Assembly (NCBI GenBank): GCA_015058655.1
Contig: SVBX01000028.1
Location: forward strand, 1-42,365
Reading direction: 5' to 3'
Source: Pseudoselenomonas ruminantium
GTDB taxonomy: Bacteria > Bacillota > Negativicutes > Selenomonadales > Selenomonadaceae
Length of the DNA: 42,365 bases
This document shows, piece after piece, positions 25,401 through 30,702 of this stretch. Below the pieces are notes generated by a model. That model was given only the letters and a program-made list of their open reading frames with translations. It was not told where the DNA came from and made no database searches. The position numbers and the translations under genes are program-made. How positions within the stretch are numbered: the stretch's first letter is position 1; each line of letters begins with the position of its first letter.

Positions 25401-27975
25401 TCGAGGCAGAAGAAAGGGCGTTGAGCTTCTCGATGATGCTGTTGGCTTGCTGGTTATTTTTCCCATAGGTAGACTGAAGGAGTGCGGCCACCTCTGCGCT
25501 GCCTTGGAAGACAGGCAATAGTTCTGTGGGACTTCCTACTGCATTCCTTTCCTCAAGTGCTTCCAGTCCCTTGAGGAAAGATTCAGCGCGGGATTTGGCC
25601 TGGCCTTTGCCATCCAGCAGGGATAAAAGGGCAGACTTCTCCTTCAGCAGTTCTGCCCGTGCTGTATCGAAGCGGCCGTTGGACGTGTCGATGGATGAGG
25701 AGAGGCTGACCTTGCTGCCCGTGAGGGTTGCATGAAAGTCCGATTCATCGGATCCCTCGATGACGATGCCCGCATCACTGTCACGGTTCACCACGGCAAT
25801 GGTGGGACGGAACAGGGCAGACTTCACCTCTCCGCCACCAAGACCGCTTTTGGTGCTGATGGCGCCCACTTCCGTCCCGGAGCCGGCCGTTTTGGCCGAC
25901 AGGGTGAGGTTATCTGCGGCTGTGAGCTTCGTTTCTCGTGACAGGTCAATCTGGGCGATGGATTTGCCCACCCCTACGCTGACATCCGTGGTGATGTACT
26001 TCGCCAGGGAATTCAGCGTCTCGCTGGAAAAACTGCCAAACGTTAGCTTTTCGATCATATTGCCCTTGTTTGCCAGGAAGGTGTTCTTCAGGCTGTTGAC
26101 ATCCTGGAGTGTTTCGTCTACGCCGCCTTCATCCTTCTGCTTGCCCGCGGCTTTTGTGGTGTTCGTTGCCAAAAGGCGGTAGCCCGTTGTGGTATTTTCG
26201 GCCTGAATATGGATGTCCTTTGCTCCGGCTTCTACAGCTCCCTTCACCTGGGCAGAACTTCCCGCCCAAGCGAAGTTTGCTGTGAAGCCGCCGAGACCTC
26301 CTTTTAGGGCCAGTTCGGCCTTGGCATCCACCTGATTTGTACTGTTGGATTTAATGGAGATGTTGCCATTGTTGGCAAGCAAACGGGCTGTGTCCCCGAA
26401 CTCCATGAAACTGTCGTTGTTTCCGATGAGGACGTTGGCAGCCAGCCAGGACTTGCCGTTCGTGTTGGCATCCTTGACCCGGCTGACCAATTTGACGTTA
26501 GAGGAGGCATCCGCGCCCAACAGGATGCTGCCCTTCGCAGCCGTGAGACTGCCATCCACGGTCAGGCTGGCCTTGTTTTTCTCATAGGCGATAGAGGCCG
26601 TGTGACTTATGGCGCTCTGGGTCAGGAGCTCTGCGGTCACATGACTGCCTGAGGAAAGAGAGAGGGCGTTCCCTGTGCCCTGCGCCTCGATGATGGCATT
26701 CTGGCCAACGTCGATATTTGCCGAGGTGTTCTCCATGATGTAGGTGGCGGCCAGGCCGGCCCGGTGCAGTGCGCTGTCCACCGTCGTGACGCGGCGGGAA
26801 AGCCAGTCATCTTCGGAGCCGCCCTTAAGACTCCACCAGTCTTTGTAGGTATAGTTCGTGAGGGCGTTCACACTGATTTGCTTCCCAGTGACCTTGCCAT
26901 CCAGAGAAACGTTGGCCTGCATGCCGGAGACAGGAAGGAAGTAGTGGGTAAGATCCAAATTTCTCCAGGCAGCATCATCCAGATTCGCAGCCTGGTCAAA
27001 GTTAAACTGCAGCGTGGCAAGGGAGGTCAGTTCAACTTTTCCACCGGAGATGATGCTGGCGCCATTCGCCACATTGATGCCGGCCGTAGAGGGATAGCGG
27101 AACTGATCATAGTCAAATCCCAGAATGGATTTAAGCCGCCGGTCCTGGTTCCAGGTCAATGTTTCCCTGGGCTGCACGGTTGCAAGCAAGAGGATGTCTC
27201 CTGCTTCGTTCCGCGACAAGGCCAGGTTGCTGCCCAGTCCGGCATCCGCCGTGATGTTTTCGTTTTCTTTTATGTTGACCAGAGAGGCGTAGTCGAGCGT
27301 GTTCTGGCTGAGGATTTTTGCACCAGATTCAACATGGATGTTGGAGGCTGCCAGGAGAACGCCGTCCACGGTGTTGATCTTTCCCTGTACAGTGAGACTG
27401 CCGTCTTCGTTGAGCGGGATTTCTCCCGAGCGAAGCTGCTGGGGGGTTAGTGACATTTTCCCCTTAAAAGCCTTTGACAGCAGGGTATCGTAAGTGGATT
27501 CCTGAGGTACGATGAGGCCGACTTTGCCCGCATTGATGACGCCGTTGGCGCCGATGACAATGCCATTTGGGCTCAGGAAATAAAGGTCACCATCCACGCG
27601 GCCGTTCCGGATGGCGTTGAGGGTGCCGTTCACATCCACCTTGCTGTCCACAAAATTCATCAGAGTACCGGCCGAGGCGTCGGATTTTGTCGTGCCGAAG
27701 TATAGGTTGGCGATATTGCCCTGTTCCAGCCGGAAGTTTTTGAACCTGTTGATGGCGATATTATTCACCACCCGGTCAGCTAAAATGTCCGTGACTTGTC
27801 CGTTTTTCGAGATGGTGCCGGCATTGGCATTGTCCGCCTTGGTAATAGCATTCTGAGCATGTACTGTCAGGGCGGGCAGGGAAAACATCCCCGCTGCGGC
27901 AATGACGGAGAGAATATGATAAGTAAGACGCCGCTTGCCGATGCTGCGGCAGACGCTATGCGGTAAGTTGAACAT
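13432..27975 (-). CDS. Giant LktA/FHA-like filamentous adhesin (two-partner-secretion exoprotein), 4847 residues
   Basis: An intact 14.5-kb gene. The ATG at 27975 has AGGAG 11 bases upstream. An extended signal peptide (core LTYHILSVIAAAGMFSLPALTVHA) is followed by a TPS haemagglutination domain at about 41-190, with ATGTI-like AGTISKNGQV, NNIAINRFKNFRLE and LSPNGIVIGANGVINAG. The body is a beta-helix-type array. Residues about 1175-1270 form a charged linker, followed by a Ser-rich patch near 1350. Residues about 1380-2700 contain degenerate units of the kind AGG.V..GAAV.G..A.N.I...T.A.I, as in Fusobacterium LktA-type proteins. Only three cysteines were noticed, one of them in the signal peptide. 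No autotransporter barrel, LPXTG motif or CDI-type toxin tip is seen at the C-terminus (ends IRIPIGSR). Export would need a TpsB (FhaC-like) pore, and none is in the window. Attachment to host or other cells is inferred. Confidence 0.9.
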   Translation of the reverse strand: MFNLPHSVCRSIGKRRLTYHILSVIAAAGMFSLPALTVHAQNAITKADNANAGTISKNGQVTDILADRVVNNIAINRFKNFRLEQGNIANLYFGTTKSDASAGTLMNFVDSKVDVNGTLNAIRNGRVDGDLYFLSPNGIVIGANGVINAGKVGLIVPQESTYDTLLSKAFKGKMSLTPQQLRSGEIPLNEDGSLTVQGKINTVDGVLLAASNIHVESGAKILSQNTLDYASLVNIKENENITADAGLGSNLALSRNEAGDILLLATVQPRETLTWNQDRRLKSILGFDYDQFRYPSTAGINVANGASIISGGKVELTSLATLQFNFDQAANLDDAAWRNLDLTHYFLPVSGMQANVSLDGKVTGKQISVNALTNYTYKDWWSLKGGSEDDWLSRRVTTVDSALHRAGLAATYIMENTSANIDVGQNAIIEAQGTGNALSLSSGSHVTAELLTQSAISHTASIAYEKNKASLTVDGSLTAAKGSILLGADASSNVKLVSRVKDANTNGKSWLAANVLIGNNDSFMEFGDTARLLANNGNISIKSNSTNQVDAKAELALKGGLGGFTANFAWAGSSAQVKGAVEAGAKDIHIQAENTTTGYRLLATNTTKAAGKQKDEGGVDETLQDVNSLKNTFLANKGNMIEKLTFGSFSSETLNSLAKYITTDVSVGVGKSIAQIDLSRETKLTAADNLTLSAKTAGSGTEVGAISTKSGLGGGEVKSALFRPTIAVVNRDSDAGIVIEGSDESDFHATLTGSKVSLSSSIDTSNGRFDTARAELLKEKSALLSLLDGKGQAKSRAESFLKGLEALEERNAVGSPTELLPVFQGSAEVAALLQSTYGKNNQQANSIIEKLNALSSASKIANYYADSSSYVDLSGAAASAAKGESTTSIAAAVNVGLRSDRSRILIGQDTAIKATGGNIDIGSSINQSDITLSGHMSHVDPKRSAVDAVVNISKVDADNLLAVAEGASLTGRNIAIKGTNDVSHIYLNDSSGLQVNAGLNVMGNASYVGGGSRTLVSVDDEAQLSATDIAVGKGNISLFAKNEADLLNIAGGLSFGAGTTAMGASVAISNYDVKTLAAISDNDSGSDSLQTPLLRERAGYADKPENVTFDESDGASIKIMQKLAGSGNQEEVPVIFGTSDKQKSGSIQGHSLNIQADTDGLINTLAVAGVVGRQSGQSKDKDKENPQQPQAKSSDNAPENEKDGASNALLQVLKKNAGSKVGNLIDKYQDSFTLDKNSVLGQTVDKLSEAQKKAMEAKQKLDAVKESSIGKLMEGGAPQSTFTGAGSAALNITNNETTAVLEKANIILRKNSGELPSLSLKSLDNAFTGAWSGAAAISFRGFDLKGSSSSSSSKSSGSGKGMAGAIAMNWLDGAVLSRIEDSTISLSGGTLTNLAQKKGALVAAGLSLTAQASGNSGGKNYAGADSVSVNLGANVVGAELVNSSAIGLDSIKNQAYDEDTQVTGGVNVSVAAGGNGSTAAGGTAAFANLSNDVHAAIEGGNYAAGSALSNTARTSVTQVGGAVGVSVAASQGNSYGFQGVMAYNRLHNKDTASILNATVKTKTLENIASDQAAGQKTYDRAIGSTGLDVTGESYLAEAKKNPNGEVNNSLSGSYGNKIITAAFGLAASNKGSGSSAAAISDIANDFQATIKGGSLNSLAESALTLSSKADSNTLDVNAAAGAAITAAAKGFGTAGSLALQLTNNKVISSLEGTDKDHLLQAKNLREADLQANSAAKEINVAGQVSVGGNAAAGLAMAYNQLDNTTNAHIKNASLEMKQGNALPDSISLAAANTGKVYAVGAGVSVALGKAALNGTAAMNRGASSVNASLENIKATNLKTVNISTKDKTDKLSVAGSLQGSTQVAIGGALAYNDIGTSAHRQQNAASILNAKLDFQPSNSANSLNVTAEDTSKLTTIGAGVGLTTGAAAVEGAAAMTTLNKDISTSIKGSEVTNAPQAGIKAKSTEDITTTAAVLAVSRHAAIGAGLAVNNSGTHTTALLSDAKIAASSLEVEAASNSTIHNVAAGGGVALQGAAVTGSVSLNNINNKTTAAIDNSSIAARRGSVALSALSDENITNTVGVVSGAAQGAAVGAAVAKNVINSDTSATISGDKTTVEMENGREVKIKDGLAGTDGAIAGTLASASKNSSNKSLAADGEKILGSYANLSDKRSENTYMGIVASASGTHTIKSLLANAGIAGQGAAINGTFNVNEIGGSTQAKVDKARLSTSGNGNNVSIIAHDYTNAYGMVGTVSAAGQGAGAGIGSDTATVNRKTRAQASGQNRQNNDITADMLNIEASSWQGLASHVAGIGFAGMGAGIMFGTGVYTLASQTETAMDNVRANLRGSLYQQADHHGKLYSDAYSLGVAGVGAGVGAGVAVVKEQSKVDTLVNNSKVSFTNKGNSNIRALNDTRLTYELYNIGVGGIGGLAGSIGVANVTDDVTARVLNSEIGWNRAALDGLSIAAENNIHFNNTAFTGAAGLAAGMGVGVVLNTIDSRVQTDIAGSKLSAKDISLTAKENRDIAQSAYNASLGAVGASANVMLTNVGQKLADSYESTTNKGKAADGSKVDVKGLLNSANNNTKKTQLKAEASQGLAGTTTAAVADTGGRERAGVGLNVSNSAMQATTGNIKLTSQATNNVTQGNKAVSFGGAVINGAVGILNNAGRTTLNLTNTYGKAAKNIEINTLLDGQNKLNILQGSAALTGAGSVAYAGLANNSVSSVNISGERLTADSGNIAINSKDAVKSNVNAIGVSIAGKAVGVLVAETSGTGSNSVAVGSGLEVNEKNAEISIQAQSAPETKLTAIAAVGSASFAGVGLSAQSEYTGRTTVDIAPRTSLKGAGLNIKAQNAPQITTQVGTGSLGMLAALSATGVRNAMGSQNNPHVTRVSIGENSSLLVPQVNIESNWQPHQNLDLISLSAGSAAVGVTHGILAAYGTNDVQVGKSAYAKDAELMVSANSALSQDGVVRGLAAGGLASGSNFLSAVRNVRNTVNLGGMSNPQEKIREVITGSYNGLTQNFRAVGYGAGFASISPFTAVINDQEKRETNTILSGDWNLSGFMMANAQNADGNNVLTVDGKSAAMVGLSGVSMTRNADNTAKVQLKSGTRVTTDKEQSYNANNDLEVTETMEAAGYGGINGSGSELKNTGSYRANVEVGEDNGKGAVSLTANGGESGISMSATTSGNLNAKNQLEAGGAASLVRANSQHDFNYDNNIILRNANLLNQGSFSSINLGAADNTALKLVTVGNIQGGLGGKTTAFTDNKLKRSAKVTLTGNSSLFSQGEISLAAGADAAGRTGNLDLYVMADVYNRTAIPVSSKPRIINSMSQANQVDIGKDSKITAARDISLTANTGKEGLLNSAYVYTTYSNKINNNLVAVLPNERNSAEQQNNFVNVGGEVKAGIYNSLGLEITGSAANGSQQVKVTEGGSWFDAQSVKTGQEVTVNNPYLKEYNELKAARQGKMDADLLKSYDAAINHILQSMLAKGFARKNGNDYEVLPSIKVKAAILPNIRITGANVDVYSPNLKVSGSIKALGAERIRIADKSDGRLVVNNLELDSLGGQVRLNGSIYKAANIQSADGSSVPSITIEKTAGKGNGSDLHISGNIINNTGKVSLTNNVGDILNTGTISAAYATSVNAPNGSYSQTAVGGTLVVGLDPLAPYTFGSEMFAKELYRYLLNQGIDGIARSVYLSNPLDNGKLLSIGDYQSFLKETVWKVVFPQLQKTEAGRAEIARIMGISYAQYMKNSMEQNLAILKAKYAAPTKEGAIVSSGDVSISAKNIIVNGLVQSGYADYTTRIDMGKVQALDKQARKGVSLTDSDVLGNAAYLVDFDDVKGGNAWDSSKNVYVGIIHTYYNPYTGHLLTADTMVKGGNISLNGNIYSTIEGTGRILSAKGAADIMIEANINGCNKDLYVGAITNNYRNGNITINGQLQTGSSYKPKPKETLLWEMYSTATAKQNFNYKVEKDFHNDEMRGDKTKQLDWFANLSNGQGGDKEARKRVEQTGERNSATTDANELRNFSSNFMLTNGFSWYLNKLYFKERGRDGATLSPANPQARFEKRGLLRWDYYHYSYNRNLNLYLHTLAAIQADRAIETRPLEAKNGGSIKITNRDNIVLTDNIIGAVKDGKSQGRIDIQSVNGSITAKEGKVVSTDNFGFSSSKDTRLTLTGPGKMQTLSGKSEVGTVDIRAQKGLLVEDVRANQVLSLTAQGDIRNAGSSGDILEAPIINLTSLTGSIGNSGDGGYIKTYTYSRSGNGVNAKAKGNIYIEAPKYNLRVGNIVSTDGDVFLRALKGDILDAVGTRDALSDSQDKVNTWLSLGIINNKDNADSSAAAAADEKAERLAGVTGRLQTLGLASGKDMAYYTNIAKAFAQDAGVKSRKAAFEAKAQNITDDAEFDKLFQNYQQEQLAWFNSAYGGLSEAERRAVMDYGLLEASQNYGFSKNQLLYAVQDSVVNSVPGQLMVISKPNITARNVTFETDMSIGTLEDSIIIKAQDINKTENLKILSQAKTGDLDWRYDGSILVMRQLPVSLDLKKGGTITIIERPERSGRTFLVGTENTTFNFTGGFGKPISNYDVMLMTGNGIYLPNDGKSVISGDKVTLYAGRGNIGSLDNYLRTNIVGYLDANAGGSIFISNEGDLTIVSAVAGADRRPVKVGTNQVQPIAEGETAGLFLKTRGNMKMSQDRGRDMGYLMGSSVNLSAANLGTKNAPLRIYANGAALNLDCGDAWLRAAGTGAPLQISRYNVKSLSLANPERFMWMLDRSDALYKDLYGFYGDDWLESPFASKELYRLTANDEDEAMGIKEVRMENKDVTRETNMIAERPQELAIVKDVEGGMKIVENDIRIPIGSR

Positions 27976-28004
27976 GATGTGTCACGCTCCTGTTCTATGT
28001 TTGC

Positions 28005-28016
28005 GGGAAATTTCCC
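28005..28016. promoter_or_regulatory. Palindrome GGGAAATTTCCC before the adhesin
   Basis: A perfect 12-bp palindrome lies in the 58-base gap between the Nif11 peptide gene and the adhesin, 30 bases before the adhesin ATG. It could bind a protein or affect translation. No function is known. Confidence 0.4.
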
Positions 28017-28033
28017 TGTAATATATTTAATAT

Positions 28034-28405
28034 TTAACCTGCCGGTTTTCGGCTGCGGCGAACAGCCTGGGTGCTGGCAGCAGGCGTTGTGGCATTCTCC
28101 AGCATGGAAAGGATATCGCTCATGGCCCCCATGAAATTGCAGGCCATCCTGAGATACATGGCGGGACTTCCGCCGGAAGCACAGGCTGCCAGCTCATCGG
28201 GCAGTTCTCCGCCTTGTCGCTGTATGTCTGCGAGGCATTCCAGCATCTCCTTAAGTTCCCCGCTGTCCATCTCCAGCCCATGTGCGTGGAAGGCGGCCTG
28301 AACATCCGTCATGCTCTGAGATGCTTTCAGGCTTGACAGGAAAGCATCGTCATTGCAGAGTGCTTCCAGCTTTTTTATGGATTTATCATTCAATGCCTTT
28401 ATCAT
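28034..28405 (-). CDS. Nif11-leader (NHLP-type) peptide precursor 1
   Basis: The 123-residue precursor has AGGTG 7 bases before the ATG. The leader, residues 1-79, has the Nif11-like pattern (NDDAFLSSLKASQSMTDVQAAF.. HGLEM..GELKEML) and ends GGELPDELAACASGG, a double-glycine cut site for a C39 peptidase. The 44-residue core starts SPAMYLRMACNFMGAMSDIL and ends in a basic tail (RRSRKPAG). The leader is exactly as long as that of precursor 2 at 38364, and the first part of the core is related (YLRMACNF against ILKMAHTF). The core has one Cys and few Ser/Thr residues, and no modifying enzyme is nearby, so it may be exported unmodified. It lies 58 bases upstream of the adhesin on the same strand, with the P1 promoter in front. 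Confidence 0.82.
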   Translation of the reverse strand: MIKALNDKSIKKLEALCNDDAFLSSLKASQSMTDVQAAFHAHGLEMDSGELKEMLECLADIQRQGGELPDELAACASGGSPAMYLRMACNFMGAMSDILSMLENATTPAASTQAVRRSRKPAG

Positions 28406-28440
28406 ATCCGTACACCTGTCCTTTATGCTTTTCTTCTTTT

Positions 28441-28466
28441 TATGCTGTGGAATCAGAAACTTTACA
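28441..28466 (-). promoter_or_regulatory. P1: cassette-type promoter before Nif11 precursor 1
   Basis: On the minus strand, TGTAA (28466-28462), exactly 16 bases, then GCATA (28445-28441) followed by AAAAGAAGAAAA. The two boxes, spacing and A-rich downstream side are the same as at P2 (37937) and P3 (38288). It lies 35 bases before the ATG. It could also drive the adhesin, because no terminator was found between the two genes. Confidence 0.75.
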
Positions 28467-28579
28467 GGTTTAAAAAAATTTTATCCATTAGTTTATGGGG
28501 AAATACGGCAGGAATATTATTGCTCAGCGTGGAAGTATGAACTTAGGTCAAGTTTGTTTGCCGGAGGAGAATTCTTTTC

Positions 28580-29737
28580 ATGAAAAAAACATATTTCATC
28601 ATTGGGCTTGCCATGCTGATGCTGTTCTCCATCGCGGTTATTTCCTATGGTGCCTATTTGAACGAGCGGGGGGAGCTGCAAATTGCCCGGCGCCTGGAGG
28701 AACGAAGCGTGCATGTGGCAGGGGAGCGGGCCGCTGTGCGCGTCCTGCACCCCAAGATACGGTTGGAAACGCTGAATCTGTACAGCAACGAAATGGTGGA
28801 TGCGGTGACTCTCATCGATGGGCGCATCACGGAAAGCTTCGTGGCGAAGAACAGCTATGTGCATGCAGGCGATCCACTGTTCACCATCGTCAACGAGAGC
28901 ATTCCCATACGACTTAAGGAAGCAGAAAGCAATCTTCTGAAAGCGCAGGCAGCACTCCGCCATGCGAAGATCACCTATGAGCGCTATCAGCGTTTGCGGA
29001 ATCAGAATGCGACTTCCGAGGAAAAGTATGATGCAGCAGCGGCAGAGTACGAATCTGCGCTGGCATCCGTGGAGGAGATGGAGGCGCGCAAGAATCATAT
29101 ACTCATTCAGGATGCCCAACAGCAAGTGACGGCTCCCGTGGACGGCAAAGTAATCCTGCTGTACCGGCAGCCGGGCGCTTTTGTTCAGGCTGGAACTTCA
29201 CTGGCTCTGGTGGGCGACTTCCGGCAGCTCTATTTCACCATGTCTGCCAGCGATGATGCGGCGGAGTTCTTCCAGGTCGGGCAAAATGCGGAGCTTGTGT
29301 TTCAGGGCAAGGAACTCAGAAAAGTCTTTGCAGGTGAGATGCATGTGGGGGCTATGGATTCCCCGCATTCCATTCCGGTCACCATCGCCAGCATCTCGCC
29401 GGACTTGTCCGAATCGACCACGATTCGGACGGTACTCTGCAGTGTGGACAACAGTCAGGGCATTTTGGAGCCCCAGACCTATGGCGGCGTGGACCTGCAG
29501 CTGTCTGACGGCAGGGAAGCGCTGGTCGTTCCGCTGGCGGCATTGGGTACCGTTTGGGATGGGACTTTGTTTGTGGTAAAGGACGGGACTGTGGAACGCC
29601 GCGAGGTGAAGACCGGCCAGAACGACGGCGAATACGTGGAAATCCTGAGCGGGGTGTCTGCCGGCGAGGTGGTCGTTTCAACACCGGAAGGCCTGTATGA
29701 TGGTATGCGGGTATCTGTTGTTCTGAAAGAGAGGTAA
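28580..29737 (+). CDS. Periplasmic adaptor (HlyD/RND membrane-fusion family)
   Basis: The 385-residue product has an ATG behind CCGGAGGAG. One N-terminal membrane segment (TYFIIGLAMLMLFSIAVISYGAYL) is followed by a lipoyl half-motif (VDAVTLIDGRITESFVAKNSYVHAG..), a helical hairpin (about 120-180) and the second lipoyl half (VTAPVDGKVILLYRQPGAFVQAGTSLALVG). A beta-barrel region and a C-terminal domain ending GEVVVSTPEGLYDGMRV complete the layout, which is that of adaptors linking an inner-membrane exporter to TolC. It is the first gene of the export operon, 3 bases before the next one. Its similarity is more to RND/MacA-type adaptors than to the NHLP-specific one that follows, so the system has two different adaptors. 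Confidence 0.88.
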   Translation: MKKTYFIIGLAMLMLFSIAVISYGAYLNERGELQIARRLEERSVHVAGERAAVRVLHPKIRLETLNLYSNEMVDAVTLIDGRITESFVAKNSYVHAGDPLFTIVNESIPIRLKEAESNLLKAQAALRHAKITYERYQRLRNQNATSEEKYDAAAAEYESALASVEEMEARKNHILIQDAQQQVTAPVDGKVILLYRQPGAFVQAGTSLALVGDFRQLYFTMSASDDAAEFFQVGQNAELVFQGKELRKVFAGEMHVGAMDSPHSIPVTIASISPDLSESTTIRTVLCSVDNSQGILEPQTYGGVDLQLSDGREALVVPLAALGTVWDGTLFVVKDGTVERREVKTGQNDGEYVEILSGVSAGEVVVSTPEGLYDGMRVSVVLKER

Positions 29738-29740
29738 GGG

Positions 29741-30697
29741 ATGGACCGAAGTCAGGTTTTTAGCCGCCAGGCGCTGGATAAGCTGCGTTCCCCGGATCGG
29801 CTTGACACATTGATTGCCGTGACAAATCCCATCGGCTGGATGGGGCTGGCCGCTATCTGCATTCTGCTCTTTGCCGTTCTGCTATGGTCTTTCTTCGGCG
29901 CGTTCACCGTGAAAGCGGATGGCATGGGGCTCATTATGGATTCTGCCGGCATCGTCAGCATATCGCATGCGGCCTCGGGCAAGATTCAGGCAGTCTATGT
30001 GAAGACGGGGAGCCAAATACGCAAGGGAGAGATTATTGCCCGCATGGAGCAGCCGGATCAGAATGCAGATACGCGCATGGCACAGTACGGGGCAGATCTG
30101 GCTGCCAACGACAGAGAAGTCATCGGACGGGTCTATCAATACGATGCAAGGTTGCATCAGCAGGAGGCAAGAGAGGCCATCTACAGTGCCTATGACGGCA
30201 TTGTGGATGAGGTGCTGGTGGAAGAGGGCAGCATCATCAGTGCGGGAAGCCCCATCTGCACGATACGGTTGACTCAGGATGTGGGAGAATTGAGCGGAGT
30301 GTTTTATGTCCCAGTGGACAAGGGAAAACGCATAGAACCGGGCATGCTCGTGCAGCTGGCGCCCAATGGGGTGGATGTTTCAAAGTCCGGCAGCCTTATC
30401 GGCGTTGTGCGCTCGGTTTCCCAATATCCCGTGACCGGGGCAGCTATGCAGAAAGGACTGGGCAATCCGCAGCTGGCGCAGTGGATCATGAACCAGAAGG
30501 TTGGCGCAGCGGTGGAGGTGCGGTTTGACCTTGTGCGGGACGAGGATTCCCCTTCAGGATATCTATGGACATCCTCTGTGGGGGAACACAAGCCAATCAC
30601 TGCAGGCAGCTACTGCACTGGTTCCATCGTCATCGAACGGGAGCCTCCCATCGAGCGGATTTTTTATAAGTTCAGCCAAATGCTGAGGAGCAGGTGA
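29741..30697 (+). CDS. NHLP-system HlyD-type secretion protein
   Basis: The 318-residue product starts 3 bases after the preceding stop. The N-terminus (FSRQALDKLRSPDRLDTLIAVTNP) is typical of the adaptor that accompanies NHLP bacteriocin exporters. It is followed by a membrane segment (GWMGLAAICILLFAVLLWSFFGAF) and two lipoyl halves (GIVSISHAASGKIQAVYVKTGSQI and AIYSAYDGIVDEVLVEEGSIISAGSPI). The periplasmic hairpin between them is short. It is directly followed by the two NHLP ABC transporters. The predicted role is to link those inner-membrane ATPases to the outer-membrane TolC encoded downstream. Confidence 0.9.
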   Translation: MDRSQVFSRQALDKLRSPDRLDTLIAVTNPIGWMGLAAICILLFAVLLWSFFGAFTVKADGMGLIMDSAGIVSISHAASGKIQAVYVKTGSQIRKGEIIARMEQPDQNADTRMAQYGADLAANDREVIGRVYQYDARLHQQEAREAIYSAYDGIVDEVLVEEGSIISAGSPICTIRLTQDVGELSGVFYVPVDKGKRIEPGMLVQLAPNGVDVSKSGSLIGVVRSVSQYPVTGAAMQKGLGNPQLAQWIMNQKVGAAVEVRFDLVRDEDSPSGYLWTSSVGEHKPITAGSYCTGSIVIEREPPIERIFYKFSQMLRSR

Positions 30698-30702
30698 TTT
30701 TC

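Noticed and set aside
13432..27975. The adhesin as a contact-dependent inhibition (CdiA) toxin
   Set aside because: There is no VENN-type boundary, variable toxin tip or small immunity gene after the 3' end; a terminator follows directly. LktA/FHA-type architecture fits better.
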